This document shows, in pieces, positions 16,143 through 25,978 of a stretch of 64,000 bases of DNA. Every line of letters starts with the position of its first letter. Within the stretch, counting starts at the first letter, position 1. A program made the position numbers and the translations under genes. Below the pieces are notes generated by a model, which worked only from the letters and a program-made list of their open reading frames with translations, ran no database searches and was not told the DNA's origin. Source of the stretch: Methylomusa anaerophila (GTDB lineage Bacteria > Bacillota > Negativicutes > Sporomusales > Sporomusaceae); NCBI RefSeq assembly GCF_003966895.1, contig NZ_AP018449.1:3613501-3677500 (forward strand), written 5' to 3'.

Positions 16143-18028
16143 TTTGCTTTAAGATTATTATAGGCGCGGGTATAGTAGCTGCCGTTCTGGGCTTCTCTAT
16201 GGTCAAAGCCGTATGCCCGGCGGCTCACGGCTAAAACCGGCGGCGATTGTATTCGTTTGGCAAGTCCCATGCCGGCGTAGAGATTCCACCACCGTTCCAA
16301 ATCGGTGATAAACTCCTTGGGGGAAGGGAACAAACGGGAGACTATTCCGGCTTCGCAACCCAGTTTTTCTTCCAGACTGCCTTCCTGATACCAAGTGAGA
16401 ATATCTTCCGGGGTGGCTTTATGCCAGTATTCTATAAAAGATCTGAACAGATAATCATGATACGGATAAATAATAGGATCTCCTTTACCTTCATCTACGG
16501 CTTGATCGGGAGAAAGTTCGGCACTGGGGACGATATCAATAGTTGCCTGCGGAATTACTTCCTCTTCGTAAATGCAGCTATTAAGATAACCGGCCAATTG
16601 GTAGACCTGGTGCTTCCATAAGTCGGCAAGAGTCGCGAGAAACCCTGCTTGATCTCCGTATAAAGTGGAGTAGCCGACTGTAAGCTCACTTTTGTTGGCA
16701 TTACAAGTGAACCCACCACCAAACGTGGCTGCTATACCTGCCAGCAATCTGGATGAACGGTCCCGGGCCTGAATATTTTCCGTGATGAAGGGAGTAATGT
16801 TAAGATGGTGTGTTTTTTTATTTGCCGGGCAGACCACCGCTGTTTGGCTGATCTGGGATATGGTAAGGTCAACGGCTTCCTGGATGGGAATAACCGTATA
16901 CAAACATCTAAGATTGGCAGCAAGCTGTGCTGCCAGATCCTTAGTGGTTTGAGAATTATATTTACTGGGCATATTGACCAGCAGTACATTTTCCGGCCCC
17001 AATATTTTTGCATACAACGCTGCGCTGACAGCAGAGTCGATTCCGCCCGAAGCCCCGATTACAACCTTTTTCATATTAATTGTAGATAAAAATTTGTTAA
17101 TACCATAACTAATAGCCTGGTACATACTGGAAATATTGTTGTCATCGGCAGCCGCGACCGGGATGTGATTTAGGCCGCCATTTTCCGGGTCAAGTTCAAT
17201 ATATTCAAGTTTTTCGCGGAAGGGGGGACAATAAGTGATGATCTCGCCGGCGCAGTTATATACCGTACTGAAGCCATCGAAAGTATAAACGGTTTTGCCG
17301 TTATTCTGCCCCCCCACAGTATTTACGTATATCAGCGGGGTTGCGGTATCCCGGGCCTGGCTGGAAAATACCCGGTTGCGTTTATTGTTTTTTCCTAATG
17401 TAAAAGGAGAACTGGAAATATTTATATATAAGTCAACAGGTCCGTTGGCAGCTAAAGCCGCAATGGGATCCACGGTATAATCGTCATTCCAGCCGTCCTC
17501 ACAAATAATACAGCCTAAATGGTATTCTTTGCCGGATACTTTTATCGTAACCGGCAAGAGCAGGCTTTCGGTATCTTGTTTAAGATCAAGCGCCAGCTTG
17601 CGGAGGCTGTAAAAATGCCGGGTGTCGTCAAATTCCCGGTAATTGGGATGGAGCGTTTTGATTCGAAACGGATAAGGAAACCGGTGATCCGGGACAAGCT
17701 TCCCGTTTTGGGCCACAAAACAGGCGTTGTATTTTCTGGGGCGCCCGTCGTCGCCGCGTTTTTCCCAGTCAACGGCGACATTGCCAAAAATAACGCATAT
17801 TCCGGCAGCTGCGGCGATGATATCTTGTCCAAAGGCTTCGCAATCTCTGATAAATGACTGCTGTTCCCACATATCACCAATCAGGTAGCCTGGAATTGCC
17901 ATCTCGGGGAAAACAATTATATCTGCTTGCTGTGTGCGGGCTTGATGAATCATGTCCAGCATTTTTTTCGTATTTAGGTCGGGTCTGCCGGGAATGACAT
18001 CCATCTGCCCAAGCGCAATTTTCAACAA
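16124..18028 (-). CDS. nadE: Glutamine-dependent NAD+ synthetase
   Basis: A 634-residue enzyme converting deamido-NAD+ to NAD+ with ATP and glutamine, the last step of NAD biosynthesis. The N-terminal nitrilase-type glutaminase (residues ~1-280) shows the Glu42-Lys124-Cys176 triad (FPEMAIPGY; RIKTLHPNY; GCIICEDGW). The C-terminal synthetase carries the PP-loop SGGIDSAVSAALYAK and the later YSTLYGDQAGF. Length fits the two-domain form. It stands alone; the downstream hairpin overlaps its last codons. Confidence 0.95.
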   Translation of the reverse strand: MLKIALGQMDVIPGRPDLNTKKMLDMIHQARTQQADIIVFPEMAIPGYLIGDMWEQQSFIRDCEAFGQDIIAAAAGICVIFGNVAVDWEKRGDDGRPRKYNACFVAQNGKLVPDHRFPYPFRIKTLHPNYREFDDTRHFYSLRKLALDLKQDTESLLLPVTIKVSGKEYHLGCIICEDGWNDDYTVDPIAALAANGPVDLYINISSSPFTLGKNNKRNRVFSSQARDTATPLIYVNTVGGQNNGKTVYTFDGFSTVYNCAGEIITYCPPFREKLEYIELDPENGGLNHIPVAAADDNNISSMYQAISYGINKFLSTINMKKVVIGASGGIDSAVSAALYAKILGPENVLLVNMPSKYNSQTTKDLAAQLAANLRCLYTVIPIQEAVDLTISQISQTAVVCPANKKTHHLNITPFITENIQARDRSSRLLAGIAATFGGGFTCNANKSELTVGYSTLYGDQAGFLATLADLWKHQVYQLAGYLNSCIYEEEVIPQATIDIVPSAELSPDQAVDEGKGDPIIYPYHDYLFRSFIEYWHKATPEDILTWYQEGSLEEKLGCEAGIVSRLFPSPKEFITDLERWWNLYAGMGLAKRIQSPPVLAVSRRAYGFDHREAQNGSYYTRAYNNLKAKILSTC

Positions 18029-18266
18029 AAAAGTTCACCTCATTCAGCAGGAATATGGGAAAGATAGGTATTTATCATCGTGTTGGCAGAATTAGAGAGT
18101 TTTCCCTTATAAATGTGGAAAAAAACAGTATATCGCAATATTCGCTGTCTATAAGTGCTTGTCCTTTATTATTTGCAGATTTTTTCCTGATAGACCATGA
18201 AAATAGTCGATTGTAAAAGACTCATTAAAAATCACCGCACCCTTGCCATTATTCACATTTGACGGT

Positions 18267-18295
18267 TGACAAATAGAGGAATCAATTATATACTG
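18267..18295 (+). promoter_or_regulatory. Consensus sigma-A promoter
   Basis: TTGACA (18267-18272), 17-bp spacer, TATACT (18290-18295), upstream of the DUF362 gene. The rest of 18029-18339 shows no other feature. Confidence 0.75.
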
Positions 18296-18339
18296 TGATA
18301 AATTTGAGTATATTAAGTATATTTGGAGGGATTTTTGTG

Positions 18340-19410
18340 ATGGCCAAAGTATACTTTATTCCTGTCGCTGATGCACTGCCGGTTTCCCAACAGGCGGAAG
18401 TTATGGCGAAATTATTTGACGAATCAGGTGCTGGCGGGGTCATAGGCAAAAATGATTTTGTCGCCATAAAGCTTCATGTAGGTGAGCGAAAGAACACAAC
18501 GCATGTGAAACCGGAACTTATTAAAAAATTGGTAGACAGGGCCAAAGGGTTAGGCGGACAGCCTTTTTTGACTGAAACTTCCACCTTGTATAAAGGGGAA
18601 CGGGAGAATGCGGTTAAGCATATCCTGCATGCGCATAAACACGGATTTGGTATTGAAAGAGTCGGCGCGCCCTTTATTCCGGCCGATGGCCTTGCCGGCA
18701 ATACTGAATATGAGGTGGAAATCAACGGCCAACTGCATGAGAAAGTTAAAGTAGCCAGGGAAGTGGTTAGTGCCGACGCTTTGCTGGTTGTTTCCCATCC
18801 TACCGGACATATTGCTGCCGGTCTTGGCGCTTGCCTAAAAAACCTGGGAATGGGATTAGCCAGCCGGCTGGGTAAAATGCGGCAACACTCCGCAATGCTG
18901 CCGGAAATCATCACTGAAACCTGTCAATTCTGCCGGAAGTGTCTAAAGTGGTGCCCGGAGAACGCTATTGTTGAACAAGATGGAAAAGCTTACATCCTTA
19001 GTCATAAATGCATTGGCTGTGGCGAGTGTTTGGCAGTCTGCCGGTTTGATGCCGTAAAGTATGACTGGGACATCGAATCAGGGTATATGCAGCGTAGTAT
19101 GGCGGAACATGCTTACGGCGCGGTTAAAGATAAAGCAGGTAAGTCTTTCTATTTTAATGTAATGATCGATATGACCAAAGACTGTGATTGTTTTGACGTT
19201 GAGCAGTCCAAACTGATTCCGGATATCGGAATCCTGGCTTCTTCCGATCCGGTTGCTATTGATATGGCGACGCTGAATTTGACCGCCCAAACTAATGGCA
19301 GAACGTTGGCGGCGATGTCCTACTCCCATCATAATGCCATGATCCAAATTGAGCATGCGGCCAAAATCGGCATGGGTTCAATGGAATATGAATTAATTAC
19401 ATTAGATTAG
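18340..19410 (+). CDS. DUF362 iron-sulfur protein
   Basis: A 356-residue protein of the DUF362 family with a dicluster ferredoxin insert: CQFCRKCLKWCPENA and CIGCGECLAVCRFDA, each able to bind a 4Fe-4S cluster. The flanking parts carry conserved family segments (AIKLHVGERKNTTHV near the start, ASSDPVAIDMATLNL near the end). It is a cytoplasmic electron-transfer-type protein, common in anaerobes, with unknown partner. The start is placed at ATG 18340, 9 nt after GGAGGG; an adjacent GTG at 18337 is possible. Confidence 0.85.
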   Translation: MAKVYFIPVADALPVSQQAEVMAKLFDESGAGGVIGKNDFVAIKLHVGERKNTTHVKPELIKKLVDRAKGLGGQPFLTETSTLYKGERENAVKHILHAHKHGFGIERVGAPFIPADGLAGNTEYEVEINGQLHEKVKVAREVVSADALLVVSHPTGHIAAGLGACLKNLGMGLASRLGKMRQHSAMLPEIITETCQFCRKCLKWCPENAIVEQDGKAYILSHKCIGCGECLAVCRFDAVKYDWDIESGYMQRSMAEHAYGAVKDKAGKSFYFNVMIDMTKDCDCFDVEQSKLIPDIGILASSDPVAIDMATLNLTAQTNGRTLAAMSYSHHNAMIQIEHAAKIGMGSMEYELITLD

Positions 19411-19519
19411 AATTATCTTATCACTCAATAATCTGGTCGAGGCTACAAATGCTAAGATATGTACTATTGTTCGCTAAGATGGAAAGTCAAGCACTGTGCA
19501 TTATGGAAGGCGGGTAATA

Positions 19520-20218
19520 ATGAAAATAGTAATAGATGAGAGCATAAGCCAGGTTGTGCCCAACTGCCATCTGGGGTATCTACATATAAAGGATGTTGTT
19601 GTCCGCGGTACCCCGCCAGCCTTAAGCCAGGAATTTTTAAAGCTGCAGTCTGAAGTTGCCGAGGCTTACAACCTTGAAATTCTCCCTAAACTTCCCCGCA
19701 TCATGGCCGTTCGCAATATGTATAAAAAGTTGGATTTTGACCCTTCACGGTATCGCCCGGCATCTGAGGCGCTCGTGCGGCGGGTTCTCCAAAATAAGGG
19801 ATTATATTACGTTAATAGTGCGGTTGACGTAAATAATTATTGCTCCATTAAATACATGTTACCTTTTGGTCTATATGATATGGATCGAATCAACGGCGAT
19901 ATCCTATATCAAAGGGTTAGTGAAGGAACATATACCAATATTGCCGGCAATCTGGTAAATACTGACGGCAAACCTTTTTTAACCGACCAGCTTGGCGTAT
20001 TTGGCAATCCTACTTCCGATTGTCAGCGGACGGCAGTTACATTAACGACGAGAAATCTGTTGTGCGTGATTTATGCTGATGAAGCTGTCAATACGGCAGA
20101 ATTAAGTTCAATGCTGGATTTTGCGGCGGAAATGTTCCTATGCTATAATAAAGGTTCAGTGACAGCGAAAGGTTTTGCCTCAGTTTATGAAGGGATTAGA
20201 GAGGGGACTGGGCAATGA
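19520..20218 (+). CDS. B3/4 domain protein (PheT editing-domain-like)
   Basis: A 232-residue stand-alone B3/B4 domain, the fold that forms the editing site of the phenylalanyl-tRNA synthetase beta chain. Typical segments: RNMYKKLDFDPSRYRPASEA, then YYVNSAVDVNNYCSIKYMLP and LPFGLYDMDRINGDI, and the closing LLCVIYADEAVNT. Such proteins are proposed to act on amino acids or mischarged tRNA, but this is unproven. GAAGGCGGG precedes the ATG. Its stop overlaps the start of thrC (ATGA), so the two are translationally coupled. Confidence 0.8.
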   Translation: MKIVIDESISQVVPNCHLGYLHIKDVVVRGTPPALSQEFLKLQSEVAEAYNLEILPKLPRIMAVRNMYKKLDFDPSRYRPASEALVRRVLQNKGLYYVNSAVDVNNYCSIKYMLPFGLYDMDRINGDILYQRVSEGTYTNIAGNLVNTDGKPFLTDQLGVFGNPTSDCQRTAVTLTTRNLLCVIYADEAVNTAELSSMLDFAAEMFLCYNKGSVTAKGFASVYEGIREGTGQ

Positions 20219-21723
20219 AATACATCAGCACTCGCGGTGCTATTGGTGAAATAGAATCGGCCGCCGCTATTGCCGCTGGCATTGCTCCTGACGGGGGACT
20301 TTATGTGCCTGGAGAGTTGCCGACGATAAATCTCCAGGGCATAGGCGGTTTACTTCCTTTGTCTTATCAAGAACGGGCAGTCAAAATTCTTAGCCTGTTT
20401 TTGTCTGATTATAGTTATGAAGACTTGGTCGAGTGCGTTACGGCTGCCTACAATCTTGAAAAATTTGATTCCCCGGCTGTAGCGCCTGTTGTTACTGTCG
20501 GCAATAATACCCACATGCTCGAACTATGGCATGGTCCTACTAGTGCTTTTAAGGATATGGCTCTGCAGCTTTTACCGCATTTACTGTCCAAGGCTCTGAC
20601 CAAAATCGGCGAACAGGCTGAAATTGTTATTTTGGTAGCGACTTCCGGCGATACAGGCAAAGCAGCTCTGGACGGATTTAAGGATGTTGAACGAATTAAG
20701 GTTATCGTATTTTATCCTGAGCACGGCGTTAGCCAGATTCAACGGTTGCAGATGGTCACCCAGCAAGGAGGCAATTTATCTGTAATCGCTGTTCGCGGGA
20801 ATTTTGATGATACTCAGACTGGTGTGAAGGAAATATTTAACGATCCTGCCTTCAACTATGAACTCTTGGAGCATGACTATAAACTTTCGTCAGCGAATTC
20901 TATCAACTGGGGAAGACTCGTACCCCAAATAATTTATTACTTCAGTGCTTACTGTGATTTGGTGCGCGAACAGCACGTTTCTTGGGGACAGCCGGTAAAT
21001 TTCGTGGTCCCTACCGGTAATTTTGGCAATATACTGGCAGGATATTATGCAAAATTGATGGGCTTACCCATAAACCGTCTCATTTGTGCTTCCAATAGTA
21101 ATAATGTATTGACGGAATTTATCAATACAGGCACTTATAACCGGAACCGGCCGTTCCACAAAACCTACTCCCCTTCCATGGACATACTGATATCCAGTAA
21201 TTTGGAAAGACTGTTGTTTCACATATCGGCAGCCGACTCCGCAAAGGTTCAGGGTTGGATGGAACAACTAAGGTCTACCGGAATGTATCAAATTGAAGCA
21301 GAATATTTCACTAAAATAAAAGAAATATTCTTTGCCGGTTATGTGGATGACACGGAAACAACTGAAACCATCAGGCAGGTATTTAATGATTTTAATTACG
21401 TATTAGATCCGCATACGGCGGTCGCCTGGAGAATTGCTGATAATTACCGGCTTGAGACAGGGGACGGCATACCGAATATTATCGTTTCTACCGCAAGTCC
21501 ATTTAAATTTAACGCGACGGTTTTAGCCGCTTTATCCGCAAGTAAGAGCTTATCAGAGCAGGCGGAATTTGGTTTGCTGGCTATGCTTGCTTCTTTAACG
21601 GGATGGAAGGTGCCGCGGGCGCTAAGTGAACTGGAGCATCTGAAAGTACTGCATAAATATACCTGTGATAAGGATAAAATGTATTTGGCTGTCAGAGATG
21701 CTCTCGCTGGGTTAAAAAAATAG
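20215..21723 (+). CDS. thrC: Threonine synthase
   Basis: A 502-residue PLP enzyme that converts O-phosphohomoserine to threonine, the last step of the pathway started by aspartate kinase (a lysC is at 52011). The PLP lysine is Lys113 in GPTSAFKDMALQLL; ATSGDTGKAAL and VPTGNFGNILAGYYAK are the phosphate and cofactor loops. Its length fits the long bacterial class. It is coupled by a 4-bp overlap to the B3/4 gene. Confidence 0.93.
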   Translation: MKYISTRGAIGEIESAAAIAAGIAPDGGLYVPGELPTINLQGIGGLLPLSYQERAVKILSLFLSDYSYEDLVECVTAAYNLEKFDSPAVAPVVTVGNNTHMLELWHGPTSAFKDMALQLLPHLLSKALTKIGEQAEIVILVATSGDTGKAALDGFKDVERIKVIVFYPEHGVSQIQRLQMVTQQGGNLSVIAVRGNFDDTQTGVKEIFNDPAFNYELLEHDYKLSSANSINWGRLVPQIIYYFSAYCDLVREQHVSWGQPVNFVVPTGNFGNILAGYYAKLMGLPINRLICASNSNNVLTEFINTGTYNRNRPFHKTYSPSMDILISSNLERLLFHISAADSAKVQGWMEQLRSTGMYQIEAEYFTKIKEIFFAGYVDDTETTETIRQVFNDFNYVLDPHTAVAWRIADNYRLETGDGIPNIIVSTASPFKFNATVLAALSASKSLSEQAEFGLLAMLASLTGWKVPRALSELEHLKVLHKYTCDKDKMYLAVRDALAGLKK

Positions 21724-21750
21724 TAATTATTATTAAATATAATCATAGTC

Positions 21751-21782
21751 AATAAGACTTGGCAGGAATACCAAGTCTTATT
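21751..21782 (+). terminator. Terminator after thrC
   Basis: Perfect 12-bp arms AATAAGACTTGG / CCAAGTCTTATT, loop of 8, then CATTTTG. Confidence 0.75.
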
Positions 21783-21869
21783 CATTTTGTTTAGAATTTT
21801 TTACTCAATATATGTAAAAATATATTATAAAAAAATTGTATTTGCGTTAAATTACTGACTAATTGTTTC

Positions 21870-21898
21870 TTTTGTATACACAACTCCTGTGATATAAT
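21870..21898 (+). promoter_or_regulatory. Likely pckA promoter
   Basis: TATAAT at 21893-21898 preceded by TGTGA (extended -10 like). The -35 (TTTTGT, 21870-21875) is weak. The spacing to the pckA start is about 50 bp. Confidence 0.5.
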
Positions 21899-21946
21899 GA
21901 CAACTAAAATGATAACGCGATTCTAAACAGATGGAGGAATTATGTA

Positions 21947-23524
21947 ATGAATGTGATCCCGGCCGACGCCATTCGTATTTTTGAAGGAGAAGGATTGGAT
22001 AATATTCACTATAACCTGACACCTAGTGAATTAGTGGAATTTGCGTTGTCAAGAGGTGAAGGATTAACGACTTTCACCGGTGCTTTGCGAGTAACTACCG
22101 GCAAATATACCGGCAGGTCCCCCAATGATAAATTTATTGTTGACTCACCGGCAATCCATAATGAAATTGACTGGACCGGCAACAAACCTTTTGGTACCGA
22201 TAGGTATTATCATTTATATAATCGAATGATGGCTTACATGCAAAACCGGAATTTATTCGTATTTGACGGGTTTGCCGGGGCTGATCGGAAGAATCGCGTC
22301 ATTGTCCGTTTTATTAATGAATTTGCCTGGCAGAATTTATTTGCTCATCAACTGTTTATTCGTCCTCAGGCCAGCGGGCAGAATCTGATTCCTGACTTTA
22401 AAGTAATATGCATGCCGGGCTTTAAGGCATCACCGGCGATCGACGGGACCAACTCCGAGGCATTCATCATTCTTAATTTTGAAGCGGGCACCATCCTTAT
22501 TGGTGGTACCGGCTATGCGGGAGAAATGAAAAAATCAATTTTTTCCGTAATGAATTATATTTTGCCGCAGGAAGGTATCTTGCCCATGCATTGTGCCGCT
22601 AATGTGGGTCAGTACGGAGATACCGCGCTTTTCTTCGGGCTAAGCGGTACCGGAAAAACTACTTTATCTGCAGACTCCAGCCGCCGGTTAATCGGTGACG
22701 ACGAACATGGCTGGAGTGATGACGGAATATTTAACATTGAGGGCGGCTGTTATGCAAAGTGCATCCGCCTCAGTTACGAAACCGAACCTCAGATATGGGA
22801 AGCCATCCGTTTTGGCGCGGTCCTTGAAAATGTGGTTATGGACTCTCATTCGCGTGTGGTTGATTTTGATTGTGAGAAAATTACTGAGAATACCCGCGCG
22901 GCATACCCTGTGGATTATATTCCCAATGCATTGATTCCGGGTGTAGCCGGACATCCCACAACCATTGTATTTTTGACTGCCGATGCCTTGGGTGTATTGC
23001 CGCCGATTGCCAAACTTACCAAAGAGCAGGCTATGTACCATTTTCTATCGGGTTATACCAGCAAACTAGCCGGTACCGAAAGAGGAATAACCGCGCCTGA
23101 GGCCACCTTTTCCGCTTGTTTCGGATCACCGTTCCTGCCTTTATCGCCCCTGAAGTACGCGGAGTTACTGGGAGAAAAACTGGAACGGTACAATACCAAT
23201 GTGTTTTTAATTAACACCGGCTGGTCCGGCGGCCCGTACGGCACCGGTTCCCGCATGAGTCTGCTCCGTACCCGGGCCATGGTTACTGCCGCTATTGAAG
23301 GGCGACTGGATGATGTAGAATACGAACTTGACCCGGTATTTAATGTTTATGTACCCACTTCTTGTCCCGGGGTACCAACGGATGTCCTGACGCCGCGCAA
23401 TACTTGGCCCGACAAGGATGCTTATGACCGTCAGGCGCAAGAATTGGCCCGACTTTTTATCAAAAACTTTAGTAAATATGAAAATATGCCGTTGAAGATT
23501 ATTGACGCCGGACCTAAAGCTTAA
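21947..23524 (+). CDS. pckA: Phosphoenolpyruvate carboxykinase (ATP)
   Basis: A 525-residue enzyme of the ATP-dependent class, interconverting oxaloacetate and PEP in gluconeogenesis or anaplerosis. Signature elements: [17 protein letters not shown] near the N-terminus, the kinase-1a P-loop [13 protein letters not shown] (~residue 231), [20 protein letters not shown] for metal and nucleotide binding, and [15 protein letters not shown]. Length matches the family. GGAGG lies close to the ATG. Confidence 0.95.
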   Translation: MNVIPADAIRIFEGEGLDNIHYNLTPSELVEFALSRGEGLTTFTGALRVTTGKYTGRSPNDKFIVDSPAIHNEIDWTGNKPFGTDRYYHLYNRMMAYMQNRNLFVFDGFAGADRKNRVIVRFINEFAWQNLFAHQLFIRPQASGQNLIPDFKVICMPGFKASPAIDGTNSEAFIILNFEAGTILIGGTGYAGEMKKSIFSVMNYILPQEGILPMHCAANVGQYGDTALFFGLSGTGKTTLSADSSRRLIGDDEHGWSDDGIFNIEGGCYAKCIRLSYETEPQIWEAIRFGAVLENVVMDSHSRVVDFDCEKITENTRAAYPVDYIPNALIPGVAGHPTTIVFLTADALGVLPPIAKLTKEQAMYHFLSGYTSKLAGTERGITAPEATFSACFGSPFLPLSPLKYAELLGEKLERYNTNVFLINTGWSGGPYGTGSRMSLLRTRAMVTAAIEGRLDDVEYELDPVFNVYVPTSCPGVPTDVLTPRNTWPDKDAYDRQAQELARLFIKNFSKYENMPLKIIDAGPKA

Positions 23525-23543
23525 ATAGTTGTTGATATATTTA

Positions 23544-23723
23544 TTACTTTCCGCCGCCAAAGGCGATGAACAGCATGAATAGCACTCCGATGATAATAAT
23601 CCAGTCTATCAGTTGTGGTGATTTTTTCGTATTTTTCACTTTGGCCCGAATTTTCTTCCGGGCAAGGGAACGTTCCAGCTCTTCATCATAGATTCTTTGT
23701 TTTTCTTTGGCCGTTAAAGACAT
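23544..23723 (-). CDS. Small membrane protein, 59 residues
   Basis: A 59-residue frame beginning MSLTAKEKQRIYDEELER with a highly charged N-terminal half, then one transmembrane helix (residues ~38-55, LIDWIIIIGVLFMLFIAFGGG). GAGGTGA lies 5-6 nt before the ATG. Charge pattern and ribosome site support a real gene. It ends 19 bp from the convergent pckA stop. Function unknown. Confidence 0.75.
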   Translation of the reverse strand: MSLTAKEKQRIYDEELERSLARKKIRAKVKNTKKSPQLIDWIIIIGVLFMLFIAFGGGK

Positions 23724-23850
23724 GAAATCACCTCGCCGCAGTTATAAGCTTATATGTTAAGTATAATTGAGAATACATGTAAAAATATGTAAAATAACGA
23801 TTTGTACCATGACATATTACTTGAATTGAAAAAGGATGATAAGGCGCATA

Positions 23851-24051
23851 AAATTGAGCTGCTTTAAACTCTAGTGTCTTGACCACATTATCTTTTTAGT
23901 TTGATGACGGACAAAATGGCAAATGGCGGCGTCAGCCCCTCCTAGCAGACCCCTTCCAGTATGCGTCGTCGGGTCTTCCTTGTCCTTTGCCATTTTGTCT
24001 CGCCCTAAAACTAAAATATAACATGGTCAAGACTCTAGGGCAGCTCAATTT
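23851..24051. mobile_element. MITE-like 201-bp inverted-repeat element
   Basis: Termini AAATTGAGCTGC...CTCTAGTGTCTTGACCACATTA and AACATGGTCAAGACTCTAG.GCAGCTCAATTT are imperfect inverted repeats of ~40 bp; an inner pair GACAAAATGGCAAA / TTTGCCATTTTGTC adds a second stem. The centre is GC-rich and non-coding. It looks like a non-autonomous mobile or structured repeat element. No target-site duplication could be fixed by eye. Confidence 0.75.
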
Positions 24052-24120
24052 TTTTCGTTACTATTTTAATTTACGGCTAACCCACTTGTAGAAGTGATAG
24101 TTTCGTTTCACGTTTCATTG

Positions 24121-25059
24121 TTAGCTTTTGCCCAATTGGTTTGTGGCCGGAAGGTTTTGTTTTAAGCCAAGTAACGGACCAAACAAATCTCCCCGCGATT
24201 TGACTCGGTCCAAAACCTGCTGAGCTTCAAAAACAAGTGAATTAGGATTATTCTCATGCCAGGCGGCCTCAACCTCTTCCCATGTTACCGGGGTGGATAC
24301 AGTGGCCAATTCTCCGGCTCTTAATGAATATACACAAACAGTGGTTTTATGTTCATCGTTTTGACTCCAGTCAATGAAAACTTTCCCGCTTCGCAGTTTT
24401 TTTTTCATATTGGCAACAACTTTTTGGGGGTATTGCTCCTGTAAACGGTTAGCCAGTAAGCGGGCATAGCTTTTGGTGTGGTCGTAGCTTAGGGGTGTAT
24501 TGAGTGGAACGTATACCTGCAATCCTTTGGCGCCGGAGGTTTTGGGGAAACTTTTGAGATCCTGCTTGGCCAGCATTTCCTTTAGCCACAGAGCTACCTG
24601 GGCACAATCGACAATGGTTGCCGGGGGACCGGGGTCTAAATCAAACACTAAGAGAGACGGACTGGCGATTTCGGGTGCGAGGGAAAGGGAGGTGTGAAGC
24701 TCCAAGACGGCTAAGTTGGCTGCCCATATTAAAGTCGACAGATCAGCGGCATTACAATAGTTAATGTATTTCCGGTTTCCTTCGCTCCATACCGGGATGG
24801 TTTTTACCCACTCCGGACGGTGTACGGGACAATCTTTTTGATAAAAAAATTTGCCTGTCACGCCGTTGGGGTAACGTTTGAATGTTAAGGGCCTGTTAGC
24901 AAGGTGGGGCAAAAGGACCGGTGCTATACGGATATAATAATCCAGCATTTGCCCTTTGGTGAAGCCGGTAAGGGGATAGAAAACCTTGTTCAAGTTGGCA
25001 AGCTTCAACTTTTTCCCCGCAACTTCAATCGTTGTTTTATCCGAAATATTATTGGGCAC
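24121..25059 (-). CDS. LigD-type polymerase/primase domain protein (NHEJ)
   Basis: A 312-residue stand-alone LigD polymerase domain that fills gaps with ribonucleotides during non-homologous end joining. Visible: NLNKVFYPLTGFTKGQMLDYY and PLTFKRYPNGV near the start, the catalytic acidic pair in LLVFDLDPGP, SGAKGLQVYVPL (Gln where many family members have His), and KVFIDWSQN with the third Asp. It overlaps ku by 11 bp, so the two are coupled; the ligase is encoded separately. No phosphoesterase domain is present. Confidence 0.9.
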   Translation of the reverse strand: MPNNISDKTTIEVAGKKLKLANLNKVFYPLTGFTKGQMLDYYIRIAPVLLPHLANRPLTFKRYPNGVTGKFFYQKDCPVHRPEWVKTIPVWSEGNRKYINYCNAADLSTLIWAANLAVLELHTSLSLAPEIASPSLLVFDLDPGPPATIVDCAQVALWLKEMLAKQDLKSFPKTSGAKGLQVYVPLNTPLSYDHTKSYARLLANRLQEQYPQKVVANMKKKLRSGKVFIDWSQNDEHKTTVCVYSLRAGELATVSTPVTWEEVEAAWHENNPNSLVFEAQQVLDRVKSRGDLFGPLLGLKQNLPATNQLGKS

Positions 25060-25897
25060 GGGATTTTTTCCTCCCGGAGCTTACGACTGTTTTGCCTGCT
25101 TTATCCGGATTTTTTTTGATGGCGGAGATACTCGCTTCCAGGGCAGCCATTAAGTCGATCACTTTTGCTCCTTCTTTTACTTCCGGCTGAACGGCGATAG
25201 TTTGGCCTTCCGCTTTTTGTTCAATCATTTTTATGACTTGTTCGTAGTATTCATCATGATATTTTTCCGGCTTAAAGGCGGCTGAAAGGGACTCAATCAA
25301 CTGTTCAGCCATGGCTAGTTCACGCTTGTCCGGTTCAACGCCTGTATCCGGCAATTCTTCCAACTGGGCGAGAGATATAAGTTCATCCGCAAAATGCATG
25401 GTAGACAATGAGAGGGCTTGTCCTGACGGCCGGATTGCAGTCAGGTATTGTTTGTTGCGGATCACAACTTTGGCTATAGCCACTTTTCCTGTTTTCTGCA
25501 TAGCCTTTAGCAAGAGAGCGTAGGCTTTAGCCGACCCTTTATCCGGGGTCATATAGTATGAATTGTCAAAATACATGGGATCAATTTCGCTAAGACTGAC
25601 GAAATCTTCAATAGCAATGGTTTTGGCATTCTTAGGTTGTATAGTCTCAAGTTCTTCACTGGAAACGACAACATAACGGTCTGGTGAAATTTCATAGCCC
25701 TTTACGATATTTTCATTGGGAACTTCTGCTCCATCGGTAGAACAAACTTTTTTCAAGTTAATGCGGCAACCGTCGGATTTTCTTAACTGATTAAAATGAA
25801 TGGTTTTCTTTTTTACAGCATTATACAATTTTACCGGGATATTCACAAGGCCAAAGCTGATAGCCCCGCTCCACACAGGTCTAGGCATGTACATCAT
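25049..25897 (-). CDS. ku: Ku DNA end-binding protein
   Basis: A 282-residue bacterial Ku homodimer subunit that encircles double-strand break ends and recruits LigD. The start is typical (MPRPVWSGAISFGLVNIPVK), followed by the core beta barrel (EISPDRYVVVSSEELE, IEDFVSLSEIDPMYFD) and a Lys-rich C-terminal tail. Start could be at either of the first Met codons. Being a spore-former, the cell would use NHEJ to repair breaks on germination, when only one chromosome may be present. Confidence 0.95.
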   Translation of the reverse strand: MMYMPRPVWSGAISFGLVNIPVKLYNAVKKKTIHFNQLRKSDGCRINLKKVCSTDGAEVPNENIVKGYEISPDRYVVVSSEELETIQPKNAKTIAIEDFVSLSEIDPMYFDNSYYMTPDKGSAKAYALLLKAMQKTGKVAIAKVVIRNKQYLTAIRPSGQALSLSTMHFADELISLAQLEELPDTGVEPDKRELAMAEQLIESLSAAFKPEKYHDEYYEQVIKMIEQKAEGQTIAVQPEVKEGAKVIDLMAALEASISAIKKNPDKAGKTVVSSGRKKSRAQ

Positions 25898-25978
25898 CTC
25901 CTCGCGGCAAATATTCGGTATCTAACGATTTTTAAGCAGTTCGTGACACTTGATAGCTGAGCGGATAGACAATAGTGA

